64,000 nucleotides of DNA from Puffinus mauretanicus (lineage: Eukaryota > Chordata > Aves > Procellariiformes > Procellariidae): assembly GCA_023333565.1 (NCBI GenBank), contig JAJKFH010001810.1, positions 620,001 through 684,000 on the forward strand, written 5' to 3'. The position numbers were made by a program, and so were the translations under genes. The notes beneath the pieces were generated by a model. That model did no database searches and was not told where the DNA came from. It saw only the letters and a list, made by a program, of their open reading frames with translations. This document shows, one piece after another, positions 12,740-26,159 of this stretch (the first letter of the stretch is position 1; the number at the start of each line of letters is the position of its first letter).

Positions 12740-15527
12740 CTAAACCATGTCCCTAAGGGCCTCATCTACACGTCTTTTAAATACCTCCAGGGATGGTGAC
12801 TCACCACTTCCCTGGGCAGCCTGTTCCAAGGCCTGACCACTCTTTCAGTAAAAAATTTCTCCTAATGTCCAATCTAAACCTCCCCTGCAACTTGAGGCCA
12901 TTTCCTCTTGTCCTATCGCTAGTTACTTGGGAGAAGAGACCAACACCCACCTCGCTACAACCTCCTTTCAGGTAGTTGTAGAGAGTGATGAGGTCTCCCC
13001 TCAGCCTCCTCTTCTCCAGACTAAACAACCCCAGTTCCCTCAGCCGCTCCTCATAAGACTTGTGCTCCAGGCCCTTCACCAGCTTCGTTGCCCTCCTCTG
13101 GACACGCTCCAGCACCTCCATGTCCTTCTTGTAGTGAGGGGCCCAAAACTGAACACAGTATTCGAGGTGCGGCCTCACCAGTGCCGAGTACAGGGGCACG
13201 ATCACCTCCCTGCTCCTGCTGGCCACACTATTTCTGATACAGGCCAGGATGCCGTTGGCCTTCTTGGCCACCTGGGCACACTGCCGGCTCATGTTCAGCC
13301 GGCTGTCAACCAGCACCCCCAGGTCCTTTTCCTCCGGGCAGCTTTCCAGCCACTCTTCCCCAAGCCTGTAGCGTTGCCTGGGGTTGTTGTGGCCGAAGTG
13401 CAGGACCCGCACTTGGCCTTGTTGAACCTCATACAATTGGCCTCAGCCCATCGATCCAGCCTGTCCAGGTCCCTCTGCAGAGCCTTCCTACCCTCCAGCA
13501 GATCAACACTCCCGCCCAGCTTGGTGTCATCTGCAAACTTACTGAGGGAGCACTCGATCCCCTCGTCCAGATCGTCGATAAAGATATTAAACAACACCGG
13601 CCCCAAAACTGAGCCCTGGGGAACACCGCTCGTGACCGGCCGCCAACTGGATTTAACTCCGTTGACCACAACTCTCTGGGCTTGGCCGTCCAGCCAGTTT
13701 TTTACCCAGCAAGAGTGTACCTGTCTAGGCCGTGAGCCGCCAGCTTCTCTAGGAGAATGCCGTGGGAGACAGTGTCAAAGGCTTTATGAAGTCCAGGTAG
13801 ACCACATCCACAGCCTTTCCCTCATCCACTAGGCGGGTCACCTGGTCATAGAAGGAGATCAGGTTGGTCAAGCAGGACCTGCCTTCCATGAACCCATGCT
13901 GGCTGGGCCTGATCCCCTGGTTGTCCCGGACATGGCTCGTGAGCGCCCTCAAAACAAACCGCTCCATGATCTTCCCCGGCACCGAGGTCAGGCTGACCGG
14001 CCTGTAGTTCCCCGGATCCTCCTTCCGGCCCTTCTTGTAGATGGGCGTCACATTGGCAAGCCTCCAGTCGTCCGGGACCTCCCCAGTTAACCAGGACTGC
14101 TGGTAAATGATGGAGAGTGGCTCGGCAAGCTCCTCCGCCAGCTCCCTCAGTACCCTCGGGTGGATCCCATCCGGCCCCATAGACTTGTGAGCGTCCAGGT
14201 GGCGTAGCAGGTCATTAACTTCTTCCTCATGGATTATGGGGGGTCTATCCTGCTCGTCGTCCTTGTCATCCAGCTCAGGGGGCTGAGTACCCTGAGGATA
14301 ACTGCTCTGACTGCTAAAGACTGAGGCAAAGAAGGCATTGAGTACCTCAGCCTTATCCTCATCCCTGGTGGCAACGTTCCCCCCCGCATCCAATAGAGGA
14401 TGAAGATTCTCCTTGGCTCTCCTTTTGTCATTAATATACTTGTAAAAGCATTTTTTGTTGTCTCTCACGACAGTGGCCAGGTTGAGTTCTAGCCGGGCTT
14501 TTGCCTTTCTAATTTCCTCTCTGCACGATCTAACGAGATCCCTGTACTGTTCTTGACTTGCCTGCCCCTTCTTCCACAAGTGATAAAATCTCCTTTTTTT
14601 CCGGAGTCCCAGCCAGAGCTCTGCGTTCAGCCAGGCCGGTCGCTTTCCCCGCCTGTTCTTCTTGCGGCACATGGGGACAGCCTGCTCCTGCGCCTTTAAG
14701 ACTTCCTTCTTGAAGAACGTCCAGCCTTCCTGGACCCCTTTGACCTTCAGGACTGTCTCCCAAGGGACCCTCTCGACCAGTGTCCTGAGCAGGCCAAAGT
14801 CCGCCCTCCGGAAGTCCATGGTAGCGGTTTTGCTGCCCCCCCTCTTTACTTCACCAAGTATCAAGAATTCTACCATTTCATGGTCGCTAAGCCCAAGCCG
14901 GCCTCTGACCACCACATCTCCCACCAGTCCTTCTCTGTTTGTAAACAGCAGGTCAAGCGAGGCACCTCCCCTGGTGGGCTCACTTACCAGCTGCGTCAGG
15001 AAGTTATCCTCCACACACTCCAGGAACCTCCTCGACTGTTTCCTCTCTGCCGTGTGGTACTGCCAGCAGACGTCCAGAAAGTTAAAGTCCCCCACAAGAA
15101 TAAGGGCTAGCGACTGGGAGACTTCTGCCAGCCTCTTGTAGAATATTTCGTCTGCCTCCTCATCCTGGTTAGGTGGTCTATAACAGACTCCCAGCAGGAT
15201 ATCTGCCTTGTTGGCCTTCCCCCTCATCCTTACCCACAAGCACTCGACCTCGTCATCACTACCATTGAGCTCTAGACAGTCGAAGCACTCCCTAACATAC
15301 AGGGCTACCCCACTGCCTCTCCTTCCTCGCCTGTCCCTTCTGAAGAGCTTATAGCCATCCATTGCAGCACTCCAATCATCAGACTCGTCCCACCATGTTT
15401 CCGTGATGGCGACTAAGTCGTAGCTACCCCGCTGCACAATGGCTTCCAGCTCCTCCTGTTTGCCGCCCATGCTGCGTGCATTGGTATAGAGGCACTTGAG
15501 CTGGGCTGCCGATTTCTCCCCCGACAT
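12740..15527 (-). pseudogene. CR1 ORF2: endonuclease and reverse transcriptase, frameshifted
   Basis: ORF2 of CR1 encodes the enzyme that nicks the target and copies the RNA there. It starts MSGEKSAAQ at 15527 and would end with a stop at 12740-12742. The apurinic-endonuclease-like domain covers residues about 10-230, with Asn17, the ITETWW glutamate (43), GDFN (147-149) and SDH (214-216). The reverse transcriptase follows from about residue 450, with VTPIYKKG, GNYRPVSL, the YLDF aspartate (579) and FADD further on. The frame is intact for about 580 codons. It is then broken by apparent one-base losses near 13786, 13710, 13408 and 12853, so the finger-palm domain is split and the copy cannot make a full enzyme. 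Open frames on the opposite strand are shadows of this gene. Confidence 0.93.
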
Positions 15528-15589
15528 TGGCGTGCCGTCCCTAGGCTCTTCTCTAGTGAGCCTGGTTTTATCCCCTTCCCCCTTCGAAC

Positions 15590-16030
15590 CTAGTTTAAAG
15601 CCCTCTCGATGAGCCCCGCCAACTCATACGCGAGAATCCTTTTCCCCCTGCGAGACAGCTGAACTCCGTCTGTCGCCAGCAGGCCCGGTGCCGTGTGAAC
15701 CTCCCCGTGGTCAAAGAAGCCAAAATTCTGCCGAAGGCACCAGCCCCTAAGCCACGTGTTGATCCAGTGAGTTTTCCTGTTCCTTTCAGTGTTCTGCCCT
15801 GCCACTGAAGGGATCGAGGAAAACACTACCTGTGCTCCCGATCCTCCCACCAGTCGCCCCAGCGCCCTGAAGTCCCTTTTGATCCCTTTGGGACTTCTCT
15901 CCGCAACCTCCTCACTGACAGCCTGTATAACCAGTAGTGGGTAGTGATCGGAGGCCTGCACGAGACTAGGGAGCTTCCAGTAATGTCCTTAACCCGGGCC
16001 CCAGGGAGGCAGCAGACTTCCCTGTGGGAT
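15590..16030 (-). pseudogene. CR1 ORF1 C-terminal fragment, frameshifted
   Basis: The minus-strand frame ending at 15590 encodes ASDHYPLLVIQAVSEEV, then VVFSSIPSV, GFFDHGEV and LLATDGVQLSRRGK, recognisable as the C-terminal part of avian CR1 ORF1, which resembles an SGNH/GDSL esterase fold. The upstream stretch reading REVCCLPGARVKDIT is in another frame, with one base apparently lost near 15975. The stop lies 62 bases before the ORF2 start, as expected for the two-ORF layout. The N-terminal part of ORF1 is missing. Confidence 0.85.
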
Positions 16031-18954
16031 TTAAGTAATATCGTTGAAAAATACATCTGTTGAAACCAGTTGCAACATCTGTGGTGAATATATTTAGCTG
16101 AATTTGCCCAATAGGATAATCCTAGTCAAGATGAAACTTCTGAGATGATTATTTTTGTACCTGAGAATATTTACTTTTTCTCCCCCATTGAAAAAAATTA
16201 ATGGAGTCCTGTAAATCTGTGACAAATTCACTTTATCAGCAGCTCATCAGGAAAGGAGTAGAGCAGAAAAGTGAAAAACAAAGTGATAGAAGATATCAGG
16301 CTTATAGCCCGGATAACCTAGTACTCCTATTAAATAGTTTCAGACTACTCTCAAGGAGTGCCGTCCATGGAAGAGGAATTATTACTTTCTCGGCTAAAAA
16401 TGACAGTATAATGAGCATTTTACAGATTAAAGAGGAAGGATCAGAATAAAACACAGAGTTCAGAAGTTAGACATGCATTTTTAGGGCTGGTGACATTCAG
16501 CAATATTCTCTGAGGACATAGACCTCGGAGAGAACAAATAAGTGTATTGAAATGAGTTTGAAGGATGCTAACGCCAGAACTATTTGTTGTTTGCATACCA
16601 AAGTCCAAGGATTTCATCTAATAGTTCCTGCAGGTGGCGTGTAGATCCTGAAGGCATGAGAAAGGACGTAAGAGCTGTGGCTCTTAATATAAACAACACA
16701 TGCAGATTCAACCTTCCTGCTCACTAGAGAAGTTATGGAAAAGTTCCCAAATCCTGAAACTGGTTATAGAGTTTGGAACCATTCTGTCAAACTTGGTGCT
16801 GTTTTTATAATTTTATTAGGGTGGAAATACTAACAGAATCACTCATGATGTCTATGTTTGTGTAAAAGAAGTGCTGCACTTCATTTCAGATCTCTTAATC
16901 GTGAGCCTGCACACTGACGGGAAAGGGGGTTGCATATTCCTTCACTACAGCTGAGGAAGGTGGGAATGGTGGCACCCGTATATCCTCAGGAAAAAAGCAG
17001 ACATCTACCAAATCTTTATAAAGCTTTTCACTTCAGTGAAGGTTTTCTAATAACAAGGTGACAGTGGGCCATAAATCATGCAAAATATTTCATTGCATTG
17101 ATAAAAGGCATTCCTTAATGCCTTGCTGCATAAAAATAAATACACTGATCGAATTCTAAAGGATGTCTTATAATGTTAGTACTAGGAAGTGCCTTTCAAG
17201 CTAGACACTCTGTGTCTTTACAAAACTATACATATGAGTATTTGAAAAACAATGAAGGACAGCAGGAGTGTACATGCTTATACGGTCTCCCATGTAATCA
17301 ATATCTCACAGCTCAGTAACTCCACTGGGAAACCCCCAATTTGAAAAAGACAGAAAAATATGGTGGTAGGACATACCATATTAAAGGAATGAAGGTCTAA
17401 GACATGTCTGGCCTTTAGATTATATTTTGAACATCTTGGAGAATTGATACATTTTTAGAAGCAATGGTAGCTATCGTATCAAATCAAGGGGATGCTTGAG
17501 TTTCATCCAGAATTTGACCCTACTTGCCACTGCTCAGTTTGGCAGAGCCCACTGGCAATGCAACTTATCAGGGAATACAGAGTCATCTGGAACTGAGGCA
17601 TTTAGGGTTGAATTCAGCCATTCAGCACCTTCCACAGCCTTACTTCTAGTCTGTCCATAATCAACTTGAAAAGCCACCAAACTCGAATTGTAGCATTTTA
17701 CAGCAGCATAAATGGCTGCCAAAGATCAGAGCAAACACATAACCAATTTTTAGTGGTAACAGACAACAAGAAGAGGTTCAATGATAAACGCTGAGGATTA
17801 CTAATTGACTAATTTGGATTGATGTCTCCAGTATAGAGTCTTTAAAGCTCCATGCACCCTATCATACAGTGATAGTTATGTCTTCTTTTGTAAATAGTTT
17901 GATGTAAGATTTGCAACGATGACATCAAGGTAGTAACTTCATTGTCAATACAAGTTTAAAAATCTTCTCTTTGGTCACTGTGGGCTTTATATTAATCATC
18001 AATTTGCTAGTGAGATACAAACGAAACAAAATTAATGGCATCATTAAAAAAGCAAAAAGATCCATGAAAATTTTCTATTTTGCTGTGCCTCCTGGTTGAC
18101 CAGGTCAGGCAACAGATAAAAAGTGAAATGTAAATTCGAGAACTTTGGAATTCTGGTATTACTTGTACTAGCTACATATTTTTATGAAATTTGTGGGAAC
18201 ACCCGAGACACCCATGTTCCTGATGAATTTGGTTAAAACCGGTAGATCAAAAATTATTTGAGAGAAAGGAAAGGGAGAAAGACAGATGATACAAACAAAC
18301 TGAATCATCACACAGCATCTACTACTTCAAAAAACAGGTCAAAAAATGTAAATCCACAGTCTTAGTCCTCACCACAAGGCCATTCAGTGTTGACTGCTTG
18401 GTTTTCCAATGCTCATTAATAACAGGATTTACAGTCCTAAGGGGGATTCTTAACATTTCCTAAACTTTGCTACACCTGTCTTCCTGGTTATAGAAGTTTA
18501 ATACTCTGTTTTTCCCAGCTTTCTAACACTTTGAAATGCTTCCTAATTCCACAGAGCCACTACTGAATAATCCCTCCACTGCCACACATGGTCTGCTGAG
18601 CATCAAGTGGGAAAAAACAGAATGAAACAAGCAAAGGAAAAAAGATGGGAAAAGAAAGGAAAAGAGGATAGGAAAAAAAGACTGATAGAGAAGATATGGA
18701 GTGGAAGAATGGACAGAAGAATTACAGTATTTGAACTGTGTCAGAACTGTCTTAAGATGTCAGAAGAAAAAAAAAAGGGATAATGTTTTCAAGTAATTTC
18801 TAAGTATATGCCCCTGTGAAAGCTGGGAATCAATGTGAAAATTCTCAGTGCTTTGTGGCTTAGGTCTTGAGTACTTATTACTCCTCCAGATCAACTTGTA
18901 GTAGACCATGAGTAAATGATATACTTCTGTTAAAAGAAATATATATTGTGTACC
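16031..18954. other. Intergenic between CR1 and solo LTR
   Basis: AT-rich sequence. A purine-rich stretch lies at about 18605-18780. A few bases near 16415-16430 (cattttacagattaaa) faintly recall a MIR tail but are too short to call. No gene seen. Confidence 0.55.
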
Positions 18955-19490
18955 TGTCCTGGTTTTGGCTGGGATAGAGTTAAATTTCTTCCTAGTGCTG
19001 TGTTTTGGATTTAGTATGAGAAGAATGTTGGTAACACACTGATGGTTTTAGTTGTTGCTAAGTACCCTGCTATTCAAGGACTTTTCAGCTTCCCGTGCTC
19101 TACCAGGTGCACAAGAAGCTGGGAGGGACCACAGCCAGGACGGTTAATTCAACTGGCCAATGGGGTATTCCATACCATATGACGTCATGCTCAGTATATA
19201 AATAGGAGGTGTGGTCCAGGAAGTAGGGATCACTGTTTTGGGGATAGGCTGGGCAGCAGTCGGTGGGTGGTGAGCAATTGCATTGTACATCACTCATTTT
19301 GTGTATTCTACCATTATTATTATTATTATTTTATTTTTCCTTCTTTTTCTGTTCTATTAAACTGTCTTTATCTCAATCCACGAATTTTACTTTTATTTTT
19401 TATGATTCTCTCCCCCACCCCACTGGGGGGGCGGGAGGTGAGCGAGCGGCTGTGTGGTGTTTGGCTGCCTGCCGGGTTAAACCACAACCA
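18955..19490 (+). mobile_element. Solo LTR of an avian endogenous retrovirus
   Basis: This LTR of about 536 bp begins TGTCCTGG and ends near ACCACAACCA, matching the widespread avian ERV LTR whose ends I know as TGTCCTGG and GGTTAAACCACGACA. Internal signals are in the right order: CCAAT (ggccaatgg, 19155-19163), a CRE (tgacgtca, 19180-19187), TATA (tatataaata, 19195-19204), an (ATT)n tract (about 19311-19330) and a poly(A) signal ATTAAA (19356-19361), followed by a GC-rich 3' part. No internal retroviral genes flank it, so it is a solo LTR left by recombination. I could not recognise a clean target-site duplication, so the ends may be off by a few bases. Confidence 0.87.
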
Positions 19491-20979
19491 CCTCATATTT
19501 CTTGGGGAAGTAACAGCAGAAAGTGAGGAGATCAAATGACTGGGATGTAGATGTAGCAGCTTGGGTTCAACAGGTAGAGCAGAGAATGAGTGTCTGGAAA
19601 TCTCTTTTGGACTGTTTGCTTACTTTATTGGAGATGTTGTGAATGTTTAGCAGTTCATTAGGGACATTGGTTTTAATTGAGATGTTTATAGAATTAAAGA
19701 AAACAGTATTTTCTACATGTAAAATCTGATTCTATTATAAAATGAATGGAGGAACATGGTCACATTCCTCTTGAATTGTACTGGGGTATTCCGTGTGCAA
19801 AATCCTCCAGGCCACGGAATGATGAGATGATACTGCACTAAAAGGTCATATAGGCACCAAGCAAAAATACATATTTAGAGAGGACATTCTAGACTGTAAC
19901 TATTAGAGCCTATTGCTCTATTTTTATGCCATAATGTTACACTTAAGGCTAACCATAAAATATCCAGTGCTTCTTTATCGAGGTAAATGTAGCAAGCAAT
20001 GCATAATATATAGGGGATTTGATCCTTTCTATTTCTTTTTAGTTTTACTTGCAGCATTGGATTTCAGCTACAACCCAGTTTCAGGTCCATAAAGTATGCA
20101 AGGTACTTCAAAAAGGCTGTGTTCTCATTTCAGCAATTCTAACTCGAGGTGGATCATAGACAATCGTGTATTCTACTAGTTTTCCGTCCAGCCTTCATGA
20201 CAGCACTGAGTGCAATGTACAATTTTGTGATCATGATGCACGGGGATTAGATGGACTGACACACCAAGACCATAACCATTTCAGAACATGAGATTAATTT
20301 CTAAGCAGAGAAAGTGATACGATGGCCAAGAACCTTACTCTATTTAGTACCCAGCTACTACTACACCCCAACTTTAAACTATATCAACCCTATCATTCTC
20401 CTTTTTCTTATTTTTTTAAACTCGGGGGAGAAAAATAGACAAGCAATAAACAGAGGACTGTCTATGTGTCTGTATGACCAGAACTGGTCTGGCTAAAAAT
20501 TAACCTCATCGAAAGTAAACTGCAATATACTGACTGCAGGAACCGTAGCACTGTGATAATGAGTTGGGTAAGGAGAGTGTATGGAAGTTGTGGCCAGCCT
20601 CTAAATGAAACTGAAATTAACTTTGTATGGATTAACTGACAGTGCAGCTAAACCTTCAGGTTATCTACTTCCACCCCCAAACACGCAGCCTAACAGAAGA
20701 AACTTGTGCTTTCTCTTTCATAAGCTCCAGGTCTTAGCCTCAGCTGCCACGTCTAAAAGGGAGGAATAGGAGGAATTTAGGATGTGCATTCATATGCTCT
20801 GAGAGATCCTATCAACAAAGAGAGGGATGGATCTGTGCCTACTTTAAAGCCTGATCTCACCCTGTGACTAACATAATTCTCCTCTAAACCAAGTCAACTT
20901 AACCCTCTTTGCTTATAAGCCTTCAAATGCCATGGACCTGGAACAGCCAAAAAAGGGTTGAAATCAGCTCAACTTTTAG
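19491..20979. other. Intergenic, no gene seen
   Basis: AT-rich DNA without recognisable repeats; open frames are short and overlapping. Confidence 0.55.
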
Positions 20980-21051
20980 CATATTTCAGACTAAGAAATA
21001 TATACATATTTCAGACTAAGGAATATATACATATTTTAGTAAGGAATATTC
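20980..21051 (+). repeat. 25-bp tandem repeat, about three units
   Basis: Units at 20980-21004 and 21005-21029 are 25 bp each and differ at one base (catatttcagactaag then a/g then aatatata). A third, shortened copy runs to about 21051 and lacks part of the middle. It is a minor local duplication. Confidence 0.9.
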
Positions 21052-24000
21052 TGTCTAGCAAAAATGAAAACTTAAGATTTAGGGACAGGTCCAAATAAAT
21101 AAAAATAGCACACTGAAAATCATCCTTGTCTAGCACCACCTCTCAAGTTTCTAGATTTTACCATCCCCAGCAATGAAATGCCCACTCAGTTGTTGTAACA
21201 AGTACACAGTGATCTACCCAGAGACACTGGCATCTTAGAAATATTAAGGTAATCTATCAACAAAGCAGAAGTTGATTGGAAATATATGTTTCACAGATAC
21301 CAACAACAGTATCTTTCTTCTCTTCTGTGAGAAATATTTTGGTTGAAAGAATATTTTGCAGGTTTGCCTTAGTATAACCTTAGTGACTGTGGAAACACAC
21401 AAGCGGCCATTTGGTACCATGCAGGAGGTTTGCGCAGGATAGATGCTGGAGCATCACTAGTGTATCTGGGGCCAGGAGGGATGGGGGGGTGGAGAAAGAG
21501 AATTTAGGCTTCCACAAAAAAACGCTATCCCACTTTGTCAATGCTGTAGGTTTTCCCTCGCTGTAGGAAGCAGGAAAAGAACAAGGTGCCAATATAGAAT
21601 CTAAATATGAGCTTGAGTATAATTTTCACTGAAAACATTATCATATTCCAACAGCTATGTATCTTTAAACAACAATAATACAGTATACTCCAGGCAACTC
21701 ATGGGTCTATAACAGTTAATGTTTGCTAAAACGTTGGCCTTTGAGTCTCAGACTTCATTCTGGTGGATATCTACATATCACTGACATGCCATTCCCAAAC
21801 ATTAATTACCCTGGTCCTGCATCCCACATGCACCAATTATTTACCCATTTTACACCTGGCTTCTAGTGGAGGCTAGAGATTTTGTAAGGGAGAATAGAGA
21901 GACATTTCTTTGAACTTTTTTCTGTATTTAAATAGTGAAATATATAAATGCAAAAAGAATTGAGAGTCCTACTCCAGCTTCCAGCTGCAGACATTAAACT
22001 CATTGCATTATTTCTCTTGACTCAGAATATGGTTTATATGCCCTGGTTTATTTTTCCAGGCCTATTTTAAAAAAGAAAAAAATAGCTGAACCATGATGAA
22101 AACTGGGAAATTTGTTGGCATTGAGAACTTCTGTTTACCAAGAAGAAGAATAACTATGGGCCTCATGGGACTTCAAAACCAGTCAGCTACATTACAGAAA
22201 GGAAGGTCCCATGCAAATATTTCCCATATAGGAATCCCTGCACAGAAGCAAATTAGAATCAATTCAAAGCTTTGAGATTTCATCCTCTTTAAACTGTGGG
22301 ATCAGAGGTTGTTGTGAAGCATTAACACTAAGCAGGGAATAACTAAGCAGCCTGGTTCCTGCAGGGTCAGGGAGTGTTTACCCCAGCCAGTACTTTCGGC
22401 TGGTGTCACCCCCATCCCGGAGGAAGAAGGAGCTTCTCGTGAAGACAGGCACTTCGGGAAAAAAAATTGGAAGTGCGCTAACTCCAGAAATTGATTTCTG
22501 CTACATATACCAAGTGCCTTGCCGAATGTAGGATGAGCAGCGTGATGATCCAGTTACTGCATCATTCGTTCCTTTTAATTAACATGCTCGTATTTTTTAG
22601 CAGCATGGGAGGAAGAAGAGAGGGCAGGAAAGGGCAAGAATCTGCAAATGGTGCCCTCAGTTTTATTTGCCAGCATCTTCCCAATTCAGTTTGTTGGCTT
22701 CGGCTCCATTCCACATTTTGGACAACTGTCAGGGCTTTGGACATGCATTAAAACAGAAATTTAGATGGTAATTATGATTAATATGAAAATTTATCTGGCT
22801 AGCATAATGATACAGGGCCAGACCCTGCAGCCACGACTGTTCTGTGTAAAAATTGCCGATAACACTGACAGAAATCCTAAACAAAGAGTCAGGTTTTACC
22901 ATCCTGAAGTCAATGGGACAGAAGTGATGCATTTTTGAACAATAAAATATAAAAAGTTGGGGGGGAGGGGAAGCACAATGACAAATAACTCCCTAATATC
23001 TTTGCGGTCATTAATGAATGATCGATAGCAGATGTGCTGATACTCACGTGATTAAATAGGTTCCAGAAGTTAGTGAGAACACGCATTGCTTCAGTGAGTA
23101 AATAATTGTTGAACTGCGGTGCACCATGTTTCCTCCCTTTAGCTTCTACTGATTTCAAGTACCTTGTTTTAAAATCAGTATACAGCAATCTGTTTTATGT
23201 TTCACCATGCTTGTGATACTTGTTTGCTGCCGGTGAGTTACTTACTGCTCCTGATTCTGTCCTTCATGCCATCACGTAAATGATCCCTGCCTGGCAACAC
23301 TAAAAATGTGACCAAAACCCATAAAAATAATGAAACCTGGATGACTTAAGTTTATTATTAGAGGGCGGTTGGTTGTTGGGAGGGGTTACCTTCCTCAGGC
23401 AAGAAGCACAAATGCAGCGGCCTGTAAAGGCAGCAGATCCCGCAGCGCGGCACCTGCTCCGTCGTAGCACCATGTTAGTGCTGCGGTGAACTCCACACAT
23501 AAATGCCCCGTGCCGCCTGCAGCTTAGATATCTGCTGCTCGCACCAGAAACTTTTACTCCTAATACAAAGACCCTGTGAGTCAAGCTACAGGACCTCAGT
23601 GTGCTCAGCCTCCAATGGCACTAAAAGTATTTCAAGAGAAAGAAAACCAGAAATACCATTCCTGTTTGCTGCACCAGAGTCACTAGCTCAAGGGCAGTGC
23701 TGCTAGTTGATTGTAAACACTGGAAGTTGAAGATGTTTTCTGGAGGCAAACATATTTTGAGGGCACTTAGGCCTACATTCATTTCCAAATTCAGGATCAA
23801 AGGAGCAGGACTGGTGTAGTGATTAATTATTTGCGTTGATTACACATAAAGTTTCTCATCAGGTTATTTTTGAACATAAATATAACAGTTTTTAAAAGTC
23901 TGATTTACAAAAAAAGGTTCAATAACGTCTAGTCCAGAAAGCTTACCTTATTTTACATTTATACTGAAAGCAAAATTCAGATATTGAACATCATAGTAAT

Positions 24001-26159
24001 TTCTTTTATATTCCATTTATTCACACGCACTTTTAAATTACCATGAAAAATAAATTATCCATTTCCATTTTGCTTCCCAACAACCTCCTGAAGACGACAG
24101 ATAGGGTGAAAGGAACTTCTCAATAATTACCAAATAATTTACGACCAAATAAATTTGTAGACAGCACCAATTTAATAACCAACCAAGAGGTGACAGTACA
24201 AAAAGATTTGTGGAGGTAACCTCATACCTGAGAGTGGTCAATGACATATTAAATTAAAGATCTCTTTCTTGTGGAAGTTAACTAAAAGCCTAAGGAAAGG
24301 ATTTATTAACTCATTTGTCATTAAACCCAGCATTTTCTCAATACACCAGAATTACTGGAAAGTTCATATAGCCAAACACGAGAGGGGCCAAAGTATTCCA
24401 GTCTTGTAAGCGAGGTTACAACCGTCCTCCTCTTTTTGCAGACAGGTGCCCTAAGAATTAGGTTTCCTGTGATCCCTTCTGCTGTCTCAGCCTTACAAAC
24501 GCTTATAAATTACAGCAAAAATACTATTGAAATGACTGCAGAATTTATCACCAGCACACTAGCAGTATTTGTCATTACAAGAAGACAGATATATACATTC
24601 CCAAATTGTGAGTAACTTGGGAATACGAGCAGTCTGACACAGCTTCCATTACAGTGACTGGCAACAGCTTTAATAACTAATTATGCGGGGGAAAAATAAT
24701 AAGCTGCCTGATAAGCTGATACAGTATTTGACAATATTTCCATTTTTAGGTTGTGACAAAGCATAAAAATGTCAGTAAAGTTCAAGGAGAAAGTGATCTT
24801 GCTGTAGAACCCATAACTCTTACTGATCTTGGTAGGAGTTGTGTCAACTTATACTAAACCTCAGACTGGTGCAAACTGTGCATTTCCAGATTTCTTCTTT
24901 GTAAAATTATTGCATATTTCACTATCTCAGCATATTCATTATTGCTATAATTTTTATTGAAACCTATGACGCTACAGTAGATCCTTATTTGAGCAAATGG
25001 ACAATTGATTTGAGCAAGCGTGTTTGTACATGTGGTGGTGTTTAGGTCTGCCCCATGGAACGAATAGAGGCACCTTCTGGAAGTGCCCTTGATAGATGCC
25101 TGGCTTGGGGGTTTTTTTTGGCATTTCCAGAAAGTGCCTTTAAGTAGGACGATCAGCTTGTGCACATCCCTGTTTGAAACTTTCTTCCTCTCATGTACTT
25201 TAGGAAGGTCAGATAGCCACAGGGTCACAGAGGTGGGAATTTGAAGCGCTGAATGTAGTTGGAAGTCCTGAAGAAAGCGGAGGGCACGGTTCAAGCAGAG
25301 GAATTGCTTCCTTGTCAGTCTGAAACTCATGCATTGTAGCGTGACCTAAAGCCAACTGAAAATAGAGGCTTTAAAGTGGGTCCTTTTTTGAAGCGTAAGG
25401 GCATATTGTACAATTTTAACCAAATTTCCTTTGTTTCATATATAAACAACAGCTGCTAAACAAACAGAGCCTTCTAAGAACTATTTGTTTCCAAGTCTCT
25501 CAGTTTAGAATTAATTTTTCTGGGAAATAGTTATAATGTCACAGCCAATACATTTTTGCCCCATGATACTTATTTTGCAAAACGAAAACCAGCAGTTACA
25601 GCTTTAAGAGGCAATGAGCACAGCAACTACTTAACAATTTGTTCTTGGCAGGATCTGAGCATGTCCCAATACCCTACAGATTAATGTTTTTATAAAGGAA
25701 AAATGCAGTATTCAGCAGGGAGAGAGGTTATTGCTGGCTGGAGTGCAAAGCAGAACATTGCTTCCTCTGTTTGCTTCTAGCACAGTATCTCTCCTCGAAA
25801 CTCGGCTATCCCATCTCTTCAAGAAACCTGCATTGCAGGCACCCCTTTGAACAGCAGATATCCCAATCGCTGTCTCGGAAAACACTTTGTGGGAGGGATT
25901 TTGCACAGTTTTGCTTGCAAACTGTATTACAGGCTCCTTGTGCAGGGCAGAGGAGGATGCACATCTTTGCCTTCTATCAGCTCGGCTCACTCAACCGTTA
26001 CTTCAGGACTTTGACCCTTTCCACGTGCTGGATATCAGAGCCAAAGCAAGCACGTATGAGTAAGGTTTTCACGCTCTGCCAAGTTTGACGATGTGTCTTT
26101 TCTCCATGGGAAGAATGATAGCAATTCACAGAAGAGAAAAATGAAGGGACTTAATAAGG
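21052..26159. other. Intergenic with one CpG cluster
   Basis: AT-rich overall. A CpG cluster of about nine sites lies at 23414-23520. A 158-codon minus-strand frame (24854-25330) starts MSFRLTRKQFLCLNRALRFL but has no motif I know, and frames of this length are expected occasionally by chance. A G-run (ggggggagggg) lies near 22961. Confidence 0.5.

Larger units (their letters stand above)
12654..16030 (-). mobile_element. Long CR1 LINE, nearly complete coding part
   Basis: This 3.4-kb CR1 non-LTR retrotransposon lies on the minus strand. Its 3' end at the low-coordinate side shows the repeated agaatcat units typical of CR1. Going upstream in its own direction it carries the whole of ORF2 and the C-terminal part of ORF1, and then stops near 16030, so the 5' UTR and the start of ORF1 are missing. 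TTGAAAA occurs in both flanks (12639-12645 and 16044-16050), but not directly at the element ends, so I do not claim a target-site duplication. The GC content is well above that of the surroundings. The copy is damaged by a handful of single-base deletions but few substitutions to stop, suggesting moderate age or base-call errors. Confidence 0.95.

Noticed and set aside
12801..15141. Long plus-strand frames (for example 12927-13832 and 14662-15141)
   Set aside because: They are antisense shadows of CR1 ORF2, whose minus-strand product has clear endonuclease and reverse-transcriptase motifs.
16410..16450. Possible third MIR-like relic (cattttacagattaaa)
   Set aside because: The match is too short, and the diagnostic 'cccaaggtcaca' block is missing.
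19263..19539. Two overlapping plus-strand frames of 87 and 90 codons
   Set aside because: They lie inside and just past the solo LTR; the tyrosine/phenylalanine-rich parts are translation of its ATT and T-rich tract.
24854..25330. 158-codon minus-strand frame beginning MSFRLTRKQF
   Set aside because: No known motif, ordinary AT-rich surroundings and no exon-like signals; a frame of this length is not surprising by chance in 64 kb.
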